A stretch of DNA of 64,000 nt. Source: an uncultured Coriobacteriaceae bacterium. GTDB lineage: Bacteria > Actinomycetota > Coriobacteriia > Coriobacteriales > Coriobacteriaceae. Of this stretch, positions 11,201-21,916 are shown in pieces. Under the pieces are notes generated by a model. It had not been told where the DNA came from. It saw only the letters and a program-made list of their open reading frames with translations, and did not search any database. The DNA is taken from the NCBI GenBank assembly GCA_944319885.1, contig CALUFC010000001.1, positions 462,979 to 526,978 of the forward strand, written 5' to 3'. Made by a program: the position numbers and the translations under genes. The first letter of the stretch is position 1, and each line of letters starts with the position of its first letter.

Positions 11201-12308
11201 GCTGCAAGCTTTCGGCGAGCGTTACGCGGTTCGCATCGATCGTTGCCTGCGCGTCGGAGAGTTGGGAGAGGGCGTCGGTTCGCTGGGTGTCGAGTTCGCG
11301 CTGGCCGCGCAGTACCTCGGCGAGACTCTCGTCAAGCTCTTGCTGGCCATCGGTAAGCTCCTGCTCGGCGTCGGCGATTTGTTCGGCCGCATCGGCTTCC
11401 GCCTCATCAATCTCGGCATAGGCATCGGCCTTGATGCTCTCGGTGCGGGCGCGCTCACGTTGGGGCGCAAGGTCTTCCACACGGTCCTGCACCGCGGCAA
11501 CCCGCTCCTCGTATGCCGCCGAATAGGCCGAAAGCTCTTCGGTTCCCGAAACGGTGAGGTAGGCAACGGTGTAGGTGGCGGGATCTACCACGGCGCTCTG
11601 ATCGACGAAGAACGTATAGTCAGACGAGGTGGCTGCACGGAAGGCGATGGGCCCTTCGGGCTGCGTGATGTTGGCCGGATCGATAACCGTGCCCACGATG
11701 GTATAGGTGCCGCCGGCGATAACGGGGTCGCCTTCTTCGCCGGCGGCATCGGCGCCATCATCATTTCCGCCGGTATCGAGGTCGGAGAGCCCCGTGGGGT
11801 CTTCCTGCGGCGTGCTCTCGATCTCAAGGGTATCGCCAATCGATTTGCCTGCTTCATGCAGGTAGTTCTCGGTGACGGCAATTTCGCCTGCGCTATCGGG
11901 CAGCTCGCCTTCGACCAGGTAAGGCTCGTTGATGCCCGAGCCGAGCAGCGCCTTCGCGGCAACCGTGGCGCGCAGGCCGTTGACGCGCGTGTAGGTTTCC
12001 TGCTCATAGCCGCCCTCGACCGCCTCGACACCGTCGACCGCAGCGAGCTCGTCGAGATCGTCCTGGACAAGACCGAGGGTCGATTGTACCGAGATATCAA
12101 AAAGATGCTGCCGCGCGTAGAGCGCATCGGCGGCAGCGCGCAGGTCGATGCAGGCCATCGAGAGCCCGGTGAGCATGGTTGCGCCGAGTGCGCAAATCGC
12201 TACGAGTGAGACAAACCGCTTCTTGCTGTGCACGATGGTGCGCAGCGTGTCTTTGGTAAACGCGCGCTGCCCTCGCGATATGCGGGATGTCTTCCGGTGG
12301 CGAGACAT
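8292..12308 (-). CDS. MacB/FtsX-type ABC transporter permease with very long coiled coil
   Basis: About 1338 residues. There is an N-terminal membrane segment (LVAICALGATMLTGLSMACI), a periplasmic-type MacB domain to about residue 285, then a coiled coil of roughly 500 residues (about 289-783) rich in Leu, Gln, Glu, Asp and Ala with repeats such as ADGQAELDDGRATLEEE. A first FtsX transmembrane domain (about 806-936), a second extracellular domain and a C-terminal FtsX domain (about 1203-1336) follow. Such proteins use ATP hydrolysis to transmit force across the membrane or export substrates. The start is ATG 12308; an in-frame GTG at 12317 overlaps the ATPase gene. The middle of the coiled coil (about 10240-11180) is clearly lower in GC than its flanks. 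Confidence 0.9.
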   Translation of the reverse strand: MSRHRKTSRISRGQRAFTKDTLRTIVHSKKRFVSLVAICALGATMLTGLSMACIDLRAAADALYARQHLFDISVQSTLGLVQDDLDELAAVDGVEAVEGGYEQETYTRVNGLRATVAAKALLGSGINEPYLVEGELPDSAGEIAVTENYLHEAGKSIGDTLEIESTPQEDPTGLSDLDTGGNDDGADAAGEEGDPVIAGGTYTIVGTVIDPANITQPEGPIAFRAATSSDYTFFVDQSAVVDPATYTVAYLTVSGTEELSAYSAAYEERVAAVQDRVEDLAPQRERARTESIKADAYAEIDEAEADAAEQIADAEQELTDGQQELDESLAEVLRGQRELDTQRTDALSQLSDAQATIDANRVTLAESLQQLADGQRQLEEGWKQYNDMLPGITAKLEAGEQKLEDEKEKFEIETLGPLEEQRAAAQTAIDTLPGQISALDQQVENFSTGLSTLASMPEISGMPGASTVIQGLADRISETWTSVQNATQDEADAAAADFSQAMDIAASRMEDSILPIIESHISSLTSDLETYEEQLGEYDEELEGYAATIKTTQQDLDDLNEQLKNLSPDDPSYSELEEKVKQAELTISDTKKKQELTQGQRDSLAEQQKTAQEKLDGLKQQQTNILGIIALGDPETASNLASGRIQMAAGLAEAEAGLPQLEAAIEYAQSEANKEFDKAQKDIDNGWDELEAGRDALEENQQKLDESRQLLSSGQRDLAAGQAELDEQRADALAQLADAQDQLDDALEQIADGQAELDDGRATLEEERADAAEQIADARDQVDAVEQATWYVQDRSSLGSFSSIDSDASSIEAIARIIPVIFFVVAILVSLTTATRMVEEERVLIGLYKALGYSKTRILSKYLVYSVSAALVGGIIGDIAGFVVIPYILLYIFQAMYLLPLFSLNFNLFFAVLGIAAFVIGIGGSTFLSCRAELAETPAILMRPKAPRAGSRIFLEYIGPVWRRMSFLNKVTARNLFRYKKRLFMTIFGIMGCTALLICGFSIKNTVESLAPRQYEQIYRYDLMAAVMPEDYETCYKMLEEAPEVTSIESIGVDNVTVEYNGGKESMQLYIIPTGASIDPYVSLEILDGTPIDLDDAGVVITNNAATVLGLGAGDTIQITTTALDEATPTVSAVTRNYLGNAVYMTEDVYEELFGPLELNGFFAHLDGSNDEQRAFADTLEDDEEFLSITSVAKMHEQFEQSFTLINVVVYVVIGLAAGLAFVVLFTLSTVNIGEREREIATIKVLGFRKREVRTYINKETFVLTGLGILVGMPAGWALSMSFTYILKMPSIYFDVVVAPWCYALAAAFSIVFALAVSLITNRMLDRIIMVDALKSPE

Positions 12309-12310
12309 GG

Positions 12311-13012
12311 CTACCACTCGATCTGCGAGATGGGCGTGGGGTGCTCGTTGAGCGTCATCTCGATCACCTTGCCGCTTTTGAAGCGGATCAGGCGGTCGGC
12401 CATGGGGGCAAGCGCCGAGTTGTGCGTGATGATGACGACGGTGATGCCGTCGCGTCGGCAGGTGTCTTGCAGCAGCTGCAAGATCTGCTTGCCGGTTTGG
12501 TAGTCGAGCGCGCCGGTTGGCTCGTCGCAGAGCAACAGCTTCGGGTTCTTGGCAATGGCGCGCGCAATGGAGACGCGCTGCTGCTCGCCGCCGGAGAGCT
12601 GCGCGGGGAAGTTGCCCATGCGCTCGGCAAGCCCCACCTTGGCAAGCGATTCCGCGGCGTCGAGCGCGCCATCGCAGACCTGTGCGGCAAGCTCGACGTT
12701 CTCGAGCGCGGTGAGATTGGGAACGAGGTTGTAGAACTGGAAGACGAAGCCCACGTCGCTGCGGCGGTATTCGACCAGCTCACGCTCGCTGGCATGCGTG
12801 ATGTCGCGGCCGTCGACCATGACCGTGCCCGAGGTGGCGCCGTCCATGCCGCCAAGAATGTTGAGCGCGGTGGTCTTGCCGGCGCCCGATGCGCCGAGGA
12901 TGATGGCGAGCTCGCCGCGCTCGACGGTAAACGTTGCCTCGTCGAGGGCGTGGATGAGCGTCTCGCCCGACCCGTAGGTTTTGATAACGTTGGTGAACTC
13001 GATGTATGCCAT
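12311..13012 (-). CDS. ABC transporter ATP-binding protein (MacB/LolD type)
   Basis: Energises the adjacent FtsX-type permease. Walker A is GASGAGKTT, the signature is LSGGEQQR, Walker B is [12 protein letters not shown], and the H-loop is IITHN. At 233 residues it has the size of stand-alone LolD/MacB-like ATPases. The start ATG 13012 (AAGG nine bases upstream) directly precedes the first strand, [13 protein letters not shown]. The stop is two bases from the permease ATG, so the two are translationally linked. A TATAAT sequence on this strand at 13110-13115 may be the -10 box of the operon. The TetR gene opposite is the likely regulator. Confidence 0.93.
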   Translation of the reverse strand: MAYIEFTNVIKTYGSGETLIHALDEATFTVERGELAIILGASGAGKTTALNILGGMDGATSGTVMVDGRDITHASERELVEYRRSDVGFVFQFYNLVPNLTALENVELAAQVCDGALDAAESLAKVGLAERMGNFPAQLSGGEQQRVSIARAIAKNPKLLLCDEPTGALDYQTGKQILQLLQDTCRRDGITVVIITHNSALAPMADRLIRFKSGKVIEMTLNEHPTPISQIEW

Positions 13013-13109
13013 GGTGTGCAACCTTGCGTGCGACGTATATGCCATCGAGTGTCTCGCCATCGCGGAGGGCACATGCAATGGCGATTACTCGACATCGTGT
13101 TGTCTACCC

Positions 13110-13115
13110 ATTATA
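13110..13115 (-). promoter_or_regulatory. candidate -10 box for the ABC exporter operon
   Basis: A perfect TATAAT on the minus strand lies about 100 bases upstream of the ATPase start, inside the 221-base intergenic region shared with the divergent TetR gene. No convincing -35 box is visible at 16-18 bases. Confidence 0.35.
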
Positions 13116-13233
13116 GTGAGGCCAAACACCGGCTTCGTTGCGCACTCGACACCGCCGGCGCGATTGTCGAGCGATGGTGCGCTTGGAGCGCCATGCATGC
13201 CGCCGGATGCGGCGGTTGCGGAGGGGAGGGGCC

Positions 13234-13794
13234 ATGCGGAAGCAGCCAAAGGTAACCGAGCAAACGCGCGCCAACCTCACGCAGGCCTTCTGGAGTCTTT
13301 ACCTCGAGCGCCCGATCGAAAAGATCACCGTGCGCGAGATCGCGGAGCGCGCGGGGTATAATCGGGCAACGTTCTACCTGTATTTTCGTGATGTCTACGA
13401 TCTGTTCGAGCAACTCGAGAACGATATTCTCGCCAAGGTGCGCGCGTTGGTCGAGAAACGCCTGCTTGCAGGCGACACGCTCGACTTCTCGCAGCATATG
13501 GGGCTCATCATCGGGCTCGCGCAGCAGTTTGACGGGTTTCTGCCCCGGCTGCTGGCGGGCGACCCCTCTTTTGGCGACAAGCTCAAAGCCATCATCGCCC
13601 CGCTGCTCGACCGCTTCATCTTGCCTGTGAGCGGCCTGAGCGAGCACGAACAGAATCTGCTGCGCGAGTTCTATCTCTCGGGCTTGCTTGCCGCCATCAA
13701 CACCTGGATGAATGAGGCGCGCGACATCCCGATCGCGCGCCTCATCGAGCTCATACTCTCTACTGTGCCGGACGCTACTCGTCGCCGAAGCTGA
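13234..13794 (+). CDS. TetR-family transcriptional regulator
   Basis: DNA-binding repressor of 186 residues. The N-terminal helix-turn-helix is ITVREIAERAGYNRATFYLYF, and the C-terminal domain is all-helical and probably binds a ligand. I chose ATG 13234 with GGAGGGGAGGGG just upstream; the in-frame extension from 13138 is Arg-rich and unlike the family. It is divergent from the ABC exporter operon, the usual arrangement for a local repressor of an efflux system. Its 3' end overlaps the convergent phosphofructokinase gene by 20 bases. Confidence 0.88.
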   Translation: MRKQPKVTEQTRANLTQAFWSLYLERPIEKITVREIAERAGYNRATFYLYFRDVYDLFEQLENDILAKVRALVEKRLLAGDTLDFSQHMGLIIGLAQQFDGFLPRLLAGDPSFGDKLKAIIAPLLDRFILPVSGLSEHEQNLLREFYLSGLLAAINTWMNEARDIPIARLIELILSTVPDATRRRS

Positions 13795-14854
13795 TGCCGA
13801 GCGCTTTGGCCTCGCGGATGAGGTCGCAGGCGGGGTCGACGTACTTGAGCTTACCGGCGATGTCTGCCAGCGGCACGCGGCACATCTTGCGGCCGTTCTG
13901 GGCGATCATGTAGCCAAACTCGCCCGCCAAGCAGCCCAGCGCTGCCTCGACGCCGCACTGCGTCGCGAAGATGCGGTCCTGCGCATCGGGCGCGCCGCCG
14001 CGCTGGGTGTGCCCGGGAATGGCAACGCGCGTTTCGCGGCTGGTCTTGGCCTCAATCTCTGTGGCGATGTCGTAGACGATCGACGGGCTCGTGCGCGCCG
14101 CGACCTTCTTCTTGTACTCCTTCTTGGAGAGTTTGGCGTCCTCTTTGGAGATGGCGCCCTCGGCCACCGCGATGATGGTGAAGCGACTGCCGGTCTTCAT
14201 GCGCTTCTCGATGGTCTTGATGACGTTATCCATGCTGTAGGGGATCTCGGGGATGAGGATGACGTCGGCGCCGCCGGCAACGCCCGCATACAGCGGAATC
14301 CAGCCCACCTTGTGACCCATGATCTCGATCACGAAGACGCGGCCGTGCGAGCTCGCGGTGGTGTGGATGTTGTCGATGCACTCGGTGGCAACCTCCACGG
14401 CGCTCGTGAAGCCGAAGGTCATCTCGGTGCCCCAGGTGTCGTTGTCGATGGTCTTGGGCAGACCGATAACGTTCAGACCCTCCTGCGAGAGACGGTTTGC
14501 CGTCTTAAGCGAGCCGTTGCCGCCAAGGGCGAACAGGCAGTCGAGATGAAGCTGCTTATAGGTCTTGATCATGGCGGGGACCTTCTCCACGCCGTCTGCT
14601 TCGGGCGTGTCGATGCGCTTGAACGGCGTGCGGCTCGTGCCCAGGATGGTGCCGCCGCGCGTCAGGATGCCCGAGAAATCGTGGCTGGTCATCTTGCGAT
14701 AGCGCCCGTAGATCATGCCCTGGTAGCCATCTTCGAAGCCGTAGATCTCTACGGTCTCCTTGCTCTTGTTGTAGAGCGTCTTCACGATGCCGCGCATGGT
14801 GGCGTTGAGCGCCTGGCAGTCGCCGCCGCTGGTGAGAAGACCAATTCGGAGCAT
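13775..14854 (-). CDS. pfkA: 6-phosphofructokinase
   Basis: Phosphorylates fructose 6-phosphate to fructose 1,6-bisphosphate in glycolysis. Family motifs are LTSGGDCQALNA at the N-terminus, PKTIDND in the active site and the fructose-6-phosphate binding region VEIMGHKVGW (here VIEIMGHKVGW). The phosphate-donor loop reads GGNGS, where E. coli PfkA has GGDGS and PPi-dependent enzymes have GGDD. The lysine of PKTIDND is typical of the PPi-type lineage, while the glycine after the Asn is typical of ATP users. Donor use (ATP or PPi) is therefore not certain. At 359 residues the length fits this long-type subgroup. ATG 14854 has AAGGGGGA upstream. Confidence 0.92.
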   Translation of the reverse strand: MLRIGLLTSGGDCQALNATMRGIVKTLYNKSKETVEIYGFEDGYQGMIYGRYRKMTSHDFSGILTRGGTILGTSRTPFKRIDTPEADGVEKVPAMIKTYKQLHLDCLFALGGNGSLKTANRLSQEGLNVIGLPKTIDNDTWGTEMTFGFTSAVEVATECIDNIHTTASSHGRVFVIEIMGHKVGWIPLYAGVAGGADVILIPEIPYSMDNVIKTIEKRMKTGSRFTIIAVAEGAISKEDAKLSKKEYKKKVAARTSPSIVYDIATEIEAKTSRETRVAIPGHTQRGGAPDAQDRIFATQCGVEAALGCLAGEFGYMIAQNGRKMCRVPLADIAGKLKYVDPACDLIREAKALGISFGDE

Positions 14855-14965
14855 ACATCCCCCTTATGTCGTGCAAACATACCCATACGTAAGTGTATCC
14901 CTGCACGAGGGGCTTCCAGCTCAGAACTTCATGCCTCTTTGCGCGTTGGGTATATGCGCGTTGTG

Positions 14966-15439
14966 TTACTTCACCGTGAGAACGGGCACCTCGACGGAAC
15001 GGAGCACGCCGAAGCTCACGCTGCCGAGCATGCCGCGCAGGGCACCGAGCCCGCGCCTGCCCATGACCACGAGGTCGATATCGTGGCTCGAGACGTATTC
15101 GGTGATGCCCTCGACCGGCGACGGCGCTACGATGGCGTTCGCCTTGATCGTGCAGGCGGCCTCGTCGCGGGCGTCCGCGATGAGCCCCTCCATGTCGGAG
15201 CGCACGCGGTGCAAGATCGAACCCAGGATGCTGTCGTATTCCGCGAAATCGCTGGCGGCAAAGGGATCGTCGAAACCGCCGCCGGTGAGCGCCGCGGTGG
15301 AGAGCGCGCCCGTGGGCACGATCGTCACCAGGTGGATGGTGGCATCGGCATCCTCTCCCACCATGCCGAGCGCAATATGCAGCGCGCTCCGTGCATGCTC
15401 GGACTCGTCATAGGGAACTAACACGTTCTTGAAGAACAT
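14966..15439 (-). CDS. universal stress protein (UspA family)
   Basis: 157-residue single-domain USP. The N-terminal strand and ligand loop are NVLVPYDESEHARSAL, and the C-terminal nucleotide-binding motif is VVMGRRGLGALRGMLGSVS, matching the G-x2-G-x9-G(S/T) ATP-binding pattern of MJ0577-type proteins. It probably binds ATP in the cytoplasm and acts in stress survival. ATG 15439 is preceded by GGAAGGAG; longer in-frame starts run into the opposite gene. It is divergent from the TetM-like GTPase gene across 142 bases. Confidence 0.9.
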   Translation of the reverse strand: MFFKNVLVPYDESEHARSALHIALGMVGEDADATIHLVTIVPTGALSTAALTGGGFDDPFAASDFAEYDSILGSILHRVRSDMEGLIADARDEAACTIKANAIVAPSPVEGITEYVSSHDIDLVVMGRRGLGALRGMLGSVSFGVLRSVEVPVLTVK

Positions 15440-15581
15440 ACCTGCTCCTTCCCTTGGGACTGGATGCGTTATTCCGCTTATACCCGACGTGCCGTATACT
15501 ACGCTCACGGTGGCGCCGGGCGGTGGCGGACGGCGCTGTTTACCGCGTGGATGTGTTGGCTGCTCTGATTGCGGGATACCT

Positions 15582-17579
15582 ATGAAGCAGGCGGTTATAG
15601 GGCTTGTCGCCCATGTCGATGCGGGCAAGACCACGCTTGCCGAGGCCATGCTCTTTCGCGCGGGCGCGATCCGCCGGGCTGGCCGCGTGGACCATGGCGA
15701 CGCGCATCTCGATACCGACGCCCTGGAGCGCAGCCGCGGCATCACGATCTTTGCCAAGCAGACGGCGCTCGACCATGTGGGCGCGCACCTCATGCTGCTC
15801 GATGCGCCGGGCCACGTGGATTTTTCCGCAGAGGCCGAGCGCACGCTGCAGGCGCTCGATTACGCGCTGCTCGTGGTGAGCGCCACGGACGGCGTGCAGG
15901 GGCACACCGAGACCATGTGGGAGCTGCTCGAGCGGTACCAGATTCCCACGTTCGTGTTCGTGAACAAATGCGACCTTCTGCGCGACGGCATCCAAGGTGT
16001 CTATGACGAGCTGCGCCAGCGCCTGTCGGGGGGATGCCTCGACGCGCGCGAGTTGCTGCAAGGCGGTGCGGCGCAGGAGGACGCCGCGGCGTCAGATGAG
16101 GCGGCGCTCGACGAGTATCTCGAGACGGGCGCGCTCGCAACAGAGACGCTTGCGCGCCTTGTTGCGTCTCGCGCGATCGTTCCCGTGTTTTCTGGCTCGG
16201 CGCTCAAGCTCGAGGGCATCGACGAGCTGCTGGACGGCGTTGTGTCGCTCATCGCCGAGCGCACGTGGCGCGATGCCTTTGCCGCGCGCGTATTCAAGGT
16301 GAGCAGGTCGGCACGCGGGGAGCGCCTGTCCTGGCTCAAGGTGACCGGCGGCGAGCTCGTGGCGAAGCGCGTGGTTGCGGGCGTCGACGGGGGCGTTGCG
16401 TGGGAGGAGAAGATCGACCAGGTTCGCATCTACGACGCCGATAGCTTTGAGACGGTCACGCGCGTGGGCGCGGGGCGCATCTGCGCGGTGACGGGGCTGA
16501 CGCACGTGGTGCCGGGGTCGGTTTTAGGAGCGGAGCCCGAGGTGCTGCGGCCTGCGCTCCAGCCCGTCTTGTCGTATCAGGTGCTGCCCGGCGAGCACGA
16601 TGTGTCGGCGGTGGTCCACGCGCTGCGCGAGCTTGCGGACGAGGATCCTCTGCTGCAGGTTACCTGGCTCGAGCAACTTCAAGAGGTGCACATCCAGCTC
16701 ATGGGCGATATCCAGCGCGAGGTGGTGCAGCAGCTGCTCGCAGATCGCTATGCGCTTACGGTGTCGTTTGGCCCCGGCGGCGTTGTGTATCAGGAGACGA
16801 TCGACGAGCCGGTAGTGGGCATAGGGCATTTCGAACCGCTGCGCCATTACGCCGAGGTGCAGCTCATGCTCGAGCCGTTGCCGCGAGGCGCGGGCGTCCA
16901 AGTGGGTACGCGCGCCATGGAAGACGATCTCGACCGCAACTGGCAACGGCTCATTCTTACCCACGTGCTCGAGCGCGCGCATCCGGGCGTGCTCGTAGGG
17001 GCTCCCCTCACCGATGTGCGCATTACGCTGTTGGGCGGGCGTGCCCATCTCAAGCATACGGAGGGCGGCGATTTCAGGCAGGCGACGTACCGTGCGATTC
17101 GTCAGGGGCTCATGCGGGCGCGCGAGGCGGGGGCATGCGTGCTGCTCGAGCCATGGTATCGGTTCCGGCTGAGCGTTCCTGCCGAGAAGGTGGGTCGTGC
17201 GCTCGCCGATCTGCAGCGCATGGCCGCCTCGTACGCAGCGCCGGAGATGCAGGGCGAAACCGCGCGCCTCACGGGCACCGCACCGGCTTCCGAGATGCGT
17301 GCCTACGCGCTTGAGGTGAGCGCCTATTCAGGCGGGCGCGGACATCTGGCGCTCGAGTTCTATGGGTATGAGCCCTGCCATGATGCCCCGGGCGTCATCG
17401 ATGCCGCTGGCTACGACCCCGAGGCGGATGCCGCCAATACGCCCGATTCGATCTTTTGCAGCCACGGAGCGGGTCACGCGGTGTCGTGGCGCGAGGTGCC
17501 CGAGCGGGCGCATGTCGCAATCGACGAGGCGCGGCTGCGCGCCTGGCGCGCGGCCGACGAATCATTTTTCGCGAGCTAG
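15582..17579 (+). CDS. TetM/EF-G-like ribosome-associated GTPase
   Basis: 665-residue translation-factor GTPase related to ribosomal protection proteins (TetM, TetO, TetW) rather than to housekeeping EF-G. G1 is AHVDAGKTT, switch I has RGITI, G3 is DAPGHVDF and G4 is NKCD. Domain II, an EF-G-like domain IV and a C-terminal domain follow. Classic TetM proteins are about 640 residues. The sequence is divergent, with low-conservation stretches around residues 150-220, so tetracycline protection cannot be assumed; such chromosomal homologues may have other roles in translation. ATG 15582 is chosen from the start of domain I, though its ribosome binding site is weak. High GC matches its neighbours, so recent transfer is unlikely. 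Confidence 0.85.
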   Translation: MKQAVIGLVAHVDAGKTTLAEAMLFRAGAIRRAGRVDHGDAHLDTDALERSRGITIFAKQTALDHVGAHLMLLDAPGHVDFSAEAERTLQALDYALLVVSATDGVQGHTETMWELLERYQIPTFVFVNKCDLLRDGIQGVYDELRQRLSGGCLDARELLQGGAAQEDAAASDEAALDEYLETGALATETLARLVASRAIVPVFSGSALKLEGIDELLDGVVSLIAERTWRDAFAARVFKVSRSARGERLSWLKVTGGELVAKRVVAGVDGGVAWEEKIDQVRIYDADSFETVTRVGAGRICAVTGLTHVVPGSVLGAEPEVLRPALQPVLSYQVLPGEHDVSAVVHALRELADEDPLLQVTWLEQLQEVHIQLMGDIQREVVQQLLADRYALTVSFGPGGVVYQETIDEPVVGIGHFEPLRHYAEVQLMLEPLPRGAGVQVGTRAMEDDLDRNWQRLILTHVLERAHPGVLVGAPLTDVRITLLGGRAHLKHTEGGDFRQATYRAIRQGLMRAREAGACVLLEPWYRFRLSVPAEKVGRALADLQRMAASYAAPEMQGETARLTGTAPASEMRAYALEVSAYSGGRGHLALEFYGYEPCHDAPGVIDAAGYDPEADAANTPDSIFCSHGAGHAVSWREVPERAHVAIDEARLRAWRAADESFFAS

Positions 17580-17598
17580 GCGCACTGGTGGCGCGCGC

Positions 17599-18330
17599 TT
17601 AGGCGAGCTCCACGGTGGCGTACGGGGCGTCCTCGGCGTCGCACAACGCAACCACATAGCGCTGTACTTCGCATGCCATCTTGGGATAGATGGTATCGCC
17701 AAGCACTGCGGGCCGGCGATAGTCGACGCGGATGCTGCGCGGGTGCTCCTCATGGGGAATGAGATCGAGGGCCATGAGCACGTATTGGCTGTTGTTGACG
17801 TGCTCGTTGATGTCGATGTGGTGCCTGATCACGCGGATGGGGTCGCAAGCGGCAAGTGTTGGGGGCACGCGCACGCTTCGGCTCTCCGGCGGCATGGCGA
17901 GTGCCTCGTGCGTGCCGTACGGCTCGGTGAAGCGCGCTTCAGCGCGGGTGAGCGTACCGGTGGCGAGGTCGATGAAGCCCCAGCTGGAATTGGCGCGCAC
18001 CAAAAGCTCGCCCGCTTCGTCGCGCAGGTAGAAGTTGCGGTTGGCAAGCATGCCCCGAAACCTGCTGGCAAACGTGCCCAGCGCAACCTGCTCGTGCAGG
18101 CGGGGTGCGCGGTCGATGACGATGTGCCAGTGGGTGAGCACCCAGGCGCGCATCTCGGCCTTCAAGACATCGTGGGTAAGACCCACGGCGTCGCCTTGGA
18201 AGGTGACGCAATCTTGGAACATGTTGATGATGGCGGGGATCGTCATCACCTTGCGGTGGTCGACCTCGCTAAACCGAACCTGGGTGGTGAGCTCGAATAC
18301 GTTATCGCGCTGCGCGCCGCGTGTTGTCAT
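17599..18330 (-). CDS. acyl-ACP thioesterase (FatA/FatB-like)
   Basis: Hydrolyses fatty acyl-ACP to release free fatty acids, in the cytoplasm. 243 residues with two hot-dog folds. The N-terminal half has VRFSEVDHRKVMTIPAIINM, and the C-terminal half carries the motif INEHVNNSQYV, close to the catalytic DxNxHxN region of plant and bacterial acyl-ACP thioesterases. ATG 18330 has AAGGGAT upstream. Its stop is 19 bases from that of the convergent TetM-like gene. No fatty-acid genes are adjacent. Confidence 0.85.
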   Translation of the reverse strand: MTTRGAQRDNVFELTTQVRFSEVDHRKVMTIPAIINMFQDCVTFQGDAVGLTHDVLKAEMRAWVLTHWHIVIDRAPRLHEQVALGTFASRFRGMLANRNFYLRDEAGELLVRANSSWGFIDLATGTLTRAEARFTEPYGTHEALAMPPESRSVRVPPTLAACDPIRVIRHHIDINEHVNNSQYVLMALDLIPHEEHPRSIRVDYRRPAVLGDTIYPKMACEVQRYVVALCDAEDAPYATVELA

Positions 18331-18462
18331 GGTATCCCTTGCGTTGTGTCCGGCGCGTTGCTGCGCTTCCTTCCAGCAGAGCATAGGGCGAAACGGCCGC
18401 GGGGTCAAAGGCTGCCGGCAGTCAGGGCGGCGCAGGTGGCTGCAAGCGCCCCGGAACGCAGG

Positions 18463-18495
18463 CGGCGCGTCCCGTCGGGCCGACAGGACGCGCCG
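18463..18495. terminator. strong hairpin downstream of the amylosucrase-like gene
   Basis: Outer 10-bp stem (18463-18472 and 18486-18495) and an inner 5-bp stem, very GC-rich, with no U-tract. It lies between the amylosucrase stop at 18522 and the thioesterase start, so it may be a Rho-independent or processing structure on the minus strand. Confidence 0.45.
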
Positions 18496-18521
18496 CGTGA
18501 GGTGCACGGTGTGCGCGGTTG

Positions 18522-20795
<2,274 letters not shown>

Positions 20796-20909
20796 GGCGC
20801 CAACTCCTTCTGTTCGTCGCGCTGCGCGGGCAACGCGTTCGTACGCTATCAACAATTATGCGACAAGAGAAAAGGCGCTGGTAGGCGCAATAAATCCATA
20901 TGGATTGGC

Positions 20910-21809
20910 TCAATTGCGACAGGGCTGGTTCCGCGAGCGCACCGTCCCCACCATGACCTCCGCTTCGACGGTCGCGCGGGTGAGTGATGTCCAGTCGATG
21001 CGTGCGGCATCGACGTTGAACAGCATCGGGGTCATTGCGATGAGGGCGTCACGCACGTCGTCATCAAGCTCGAGCGTCGTGCCCACCGTGCGGCGCTGCT
21101 CGATGCGGCAGAATCGCTCGAAATGCTCGATGATGCGTTGGTTTGAATAGGTGTCGTGCTTGAGGTGGGGCGATGCCAGCTGCCGGATTTCCTCAAGGTG
21201 ACGGGCGGTGGGAATCGCTTTCACGATGCGCCCGCCAGCGGCAAGGATGCGTGTGAACTCTCGGTAGTTGGCAGGCGAGAAGATGTCGAGCACGCAGGCG
21301 GCGCGGCTGTCTTGAACAGGAATGGCCGCGAGGTCCGCCACGAGCCAGATGGTGGCATCGTCTGGGTTGGTTGCGGCGGCGAGCTGGATGGAGTCGCGGG
21401 AGATGTCGAAGGCGCAGAGCGGCGCCATGGTCGCGGCGCGCACCGCGCGGGAGAAGAAGCCCTCGCCGCAGCCGGCATCGACGATGGCGGGCGCGGCGGC
21501 AGCGCTTGCGCGGCAGGTCTCGTCGAGGTGCGCGACCGTCTCCTCGGCGGCTGTGGCCACGGCCTGCGCGATGGCGTCGTAGAGTCCCGATTGAAACACG
21601 CGCCGGCGCATGGCGAACGAGGCTCGATCGTAGTCTTGGTGCTTGTGCCCGCCGCGCAGAAGGTTTGCATACCCTTGGCGCGCGATATCGAAGCTGTGGC
21701 CCTTGGGGCAGCACAGGCGCTGGCCGCCACGCGTGAGCGCGCTACCGCACACGGGGCATGCGAGCAGGTGCTCGGCATGGTCGAAACGAGCAAGCTTGCG
21801 TGCGTCCAT
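20910..21809 (-). CDS. 23S rRNA guanine-N1 methyltransferase, RlmA-like
   Basis: SAM-dependent methyltransferase of the RlmA (RrmA/TlrB) family, which modifies G745 or G748 in helix 35 of 23S rRNA. The N-terminal zinc-finger pattern is LACPVCGSAL with CCPKGHSFD, followed by the family motif RQGYANLL. The SAM-binding glycine loop is VDAGCGEGFF, and the later region ends in a helix around MTPMLFNVD. 299 residues, somewhat longer than E. coli RlmA (about 270). ATG 21809 follows AAAGGAGG at short spacing. Whether it targets G745 or G748, the latter linked to tylosin resistance, cannot be decided from motifs. Confidence 0.87.
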   Translation of the reverse strand: MDARKLARFDHAEHLLACPVCGSALTRGGQRLCCPKGHSFDIARQGYANLLRGGHKHQDYDRASFAMRRRVFQSGLYDAIAQAVATAAEETVAHLDETCRASAAAAPAIVDAGCGEGFFSRAVRAATMAPLCAFDISRDSIQLAAATNPDDATIWLVADLAAIPVQDSRAACVLDIFSPANYREFTRILAAGGRIVKAIPTARHLEEIRQLASPHLKHDTYSNQRIIEHFERFCRIEQRRTVGTTLELDDDVRDALIAMTPMLFNVDAARIDWTSLTRATVEAEVMVGTVRSRNQPCRN

Positions 21810-21862
21810 GGCCTCCTTTGCATTGCGTGCGCAGGCTCAGTATAGCGCGGCCGCGCTGCATG

Positions 21863-21892
21863 AAAAAAGCCGCCCCGATTGCTCGGGGCGGC
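21863..21892 (-). terminator. intrinsic terminator of the LysR/aquaporin-relic transcript
   Basis: Perfect 10-bp GC-rich stem (21869-21878 and 21883-21892) with a 4-nt loop and six U on the minus strand (plus-strand A at 21863-21868). Confidence 0.9.
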
Positions 21893-21916
21893 TGCAGGTT
21901 GCGTGCGCGTTGCGAC

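Noticed and set aside
15582..17579. Calling the TetM-like gene a tetracycline-resistance gene
   Set aside because: It is too divergent from known Tet ribosomal protection proteins to assign resistance from sequence alone.
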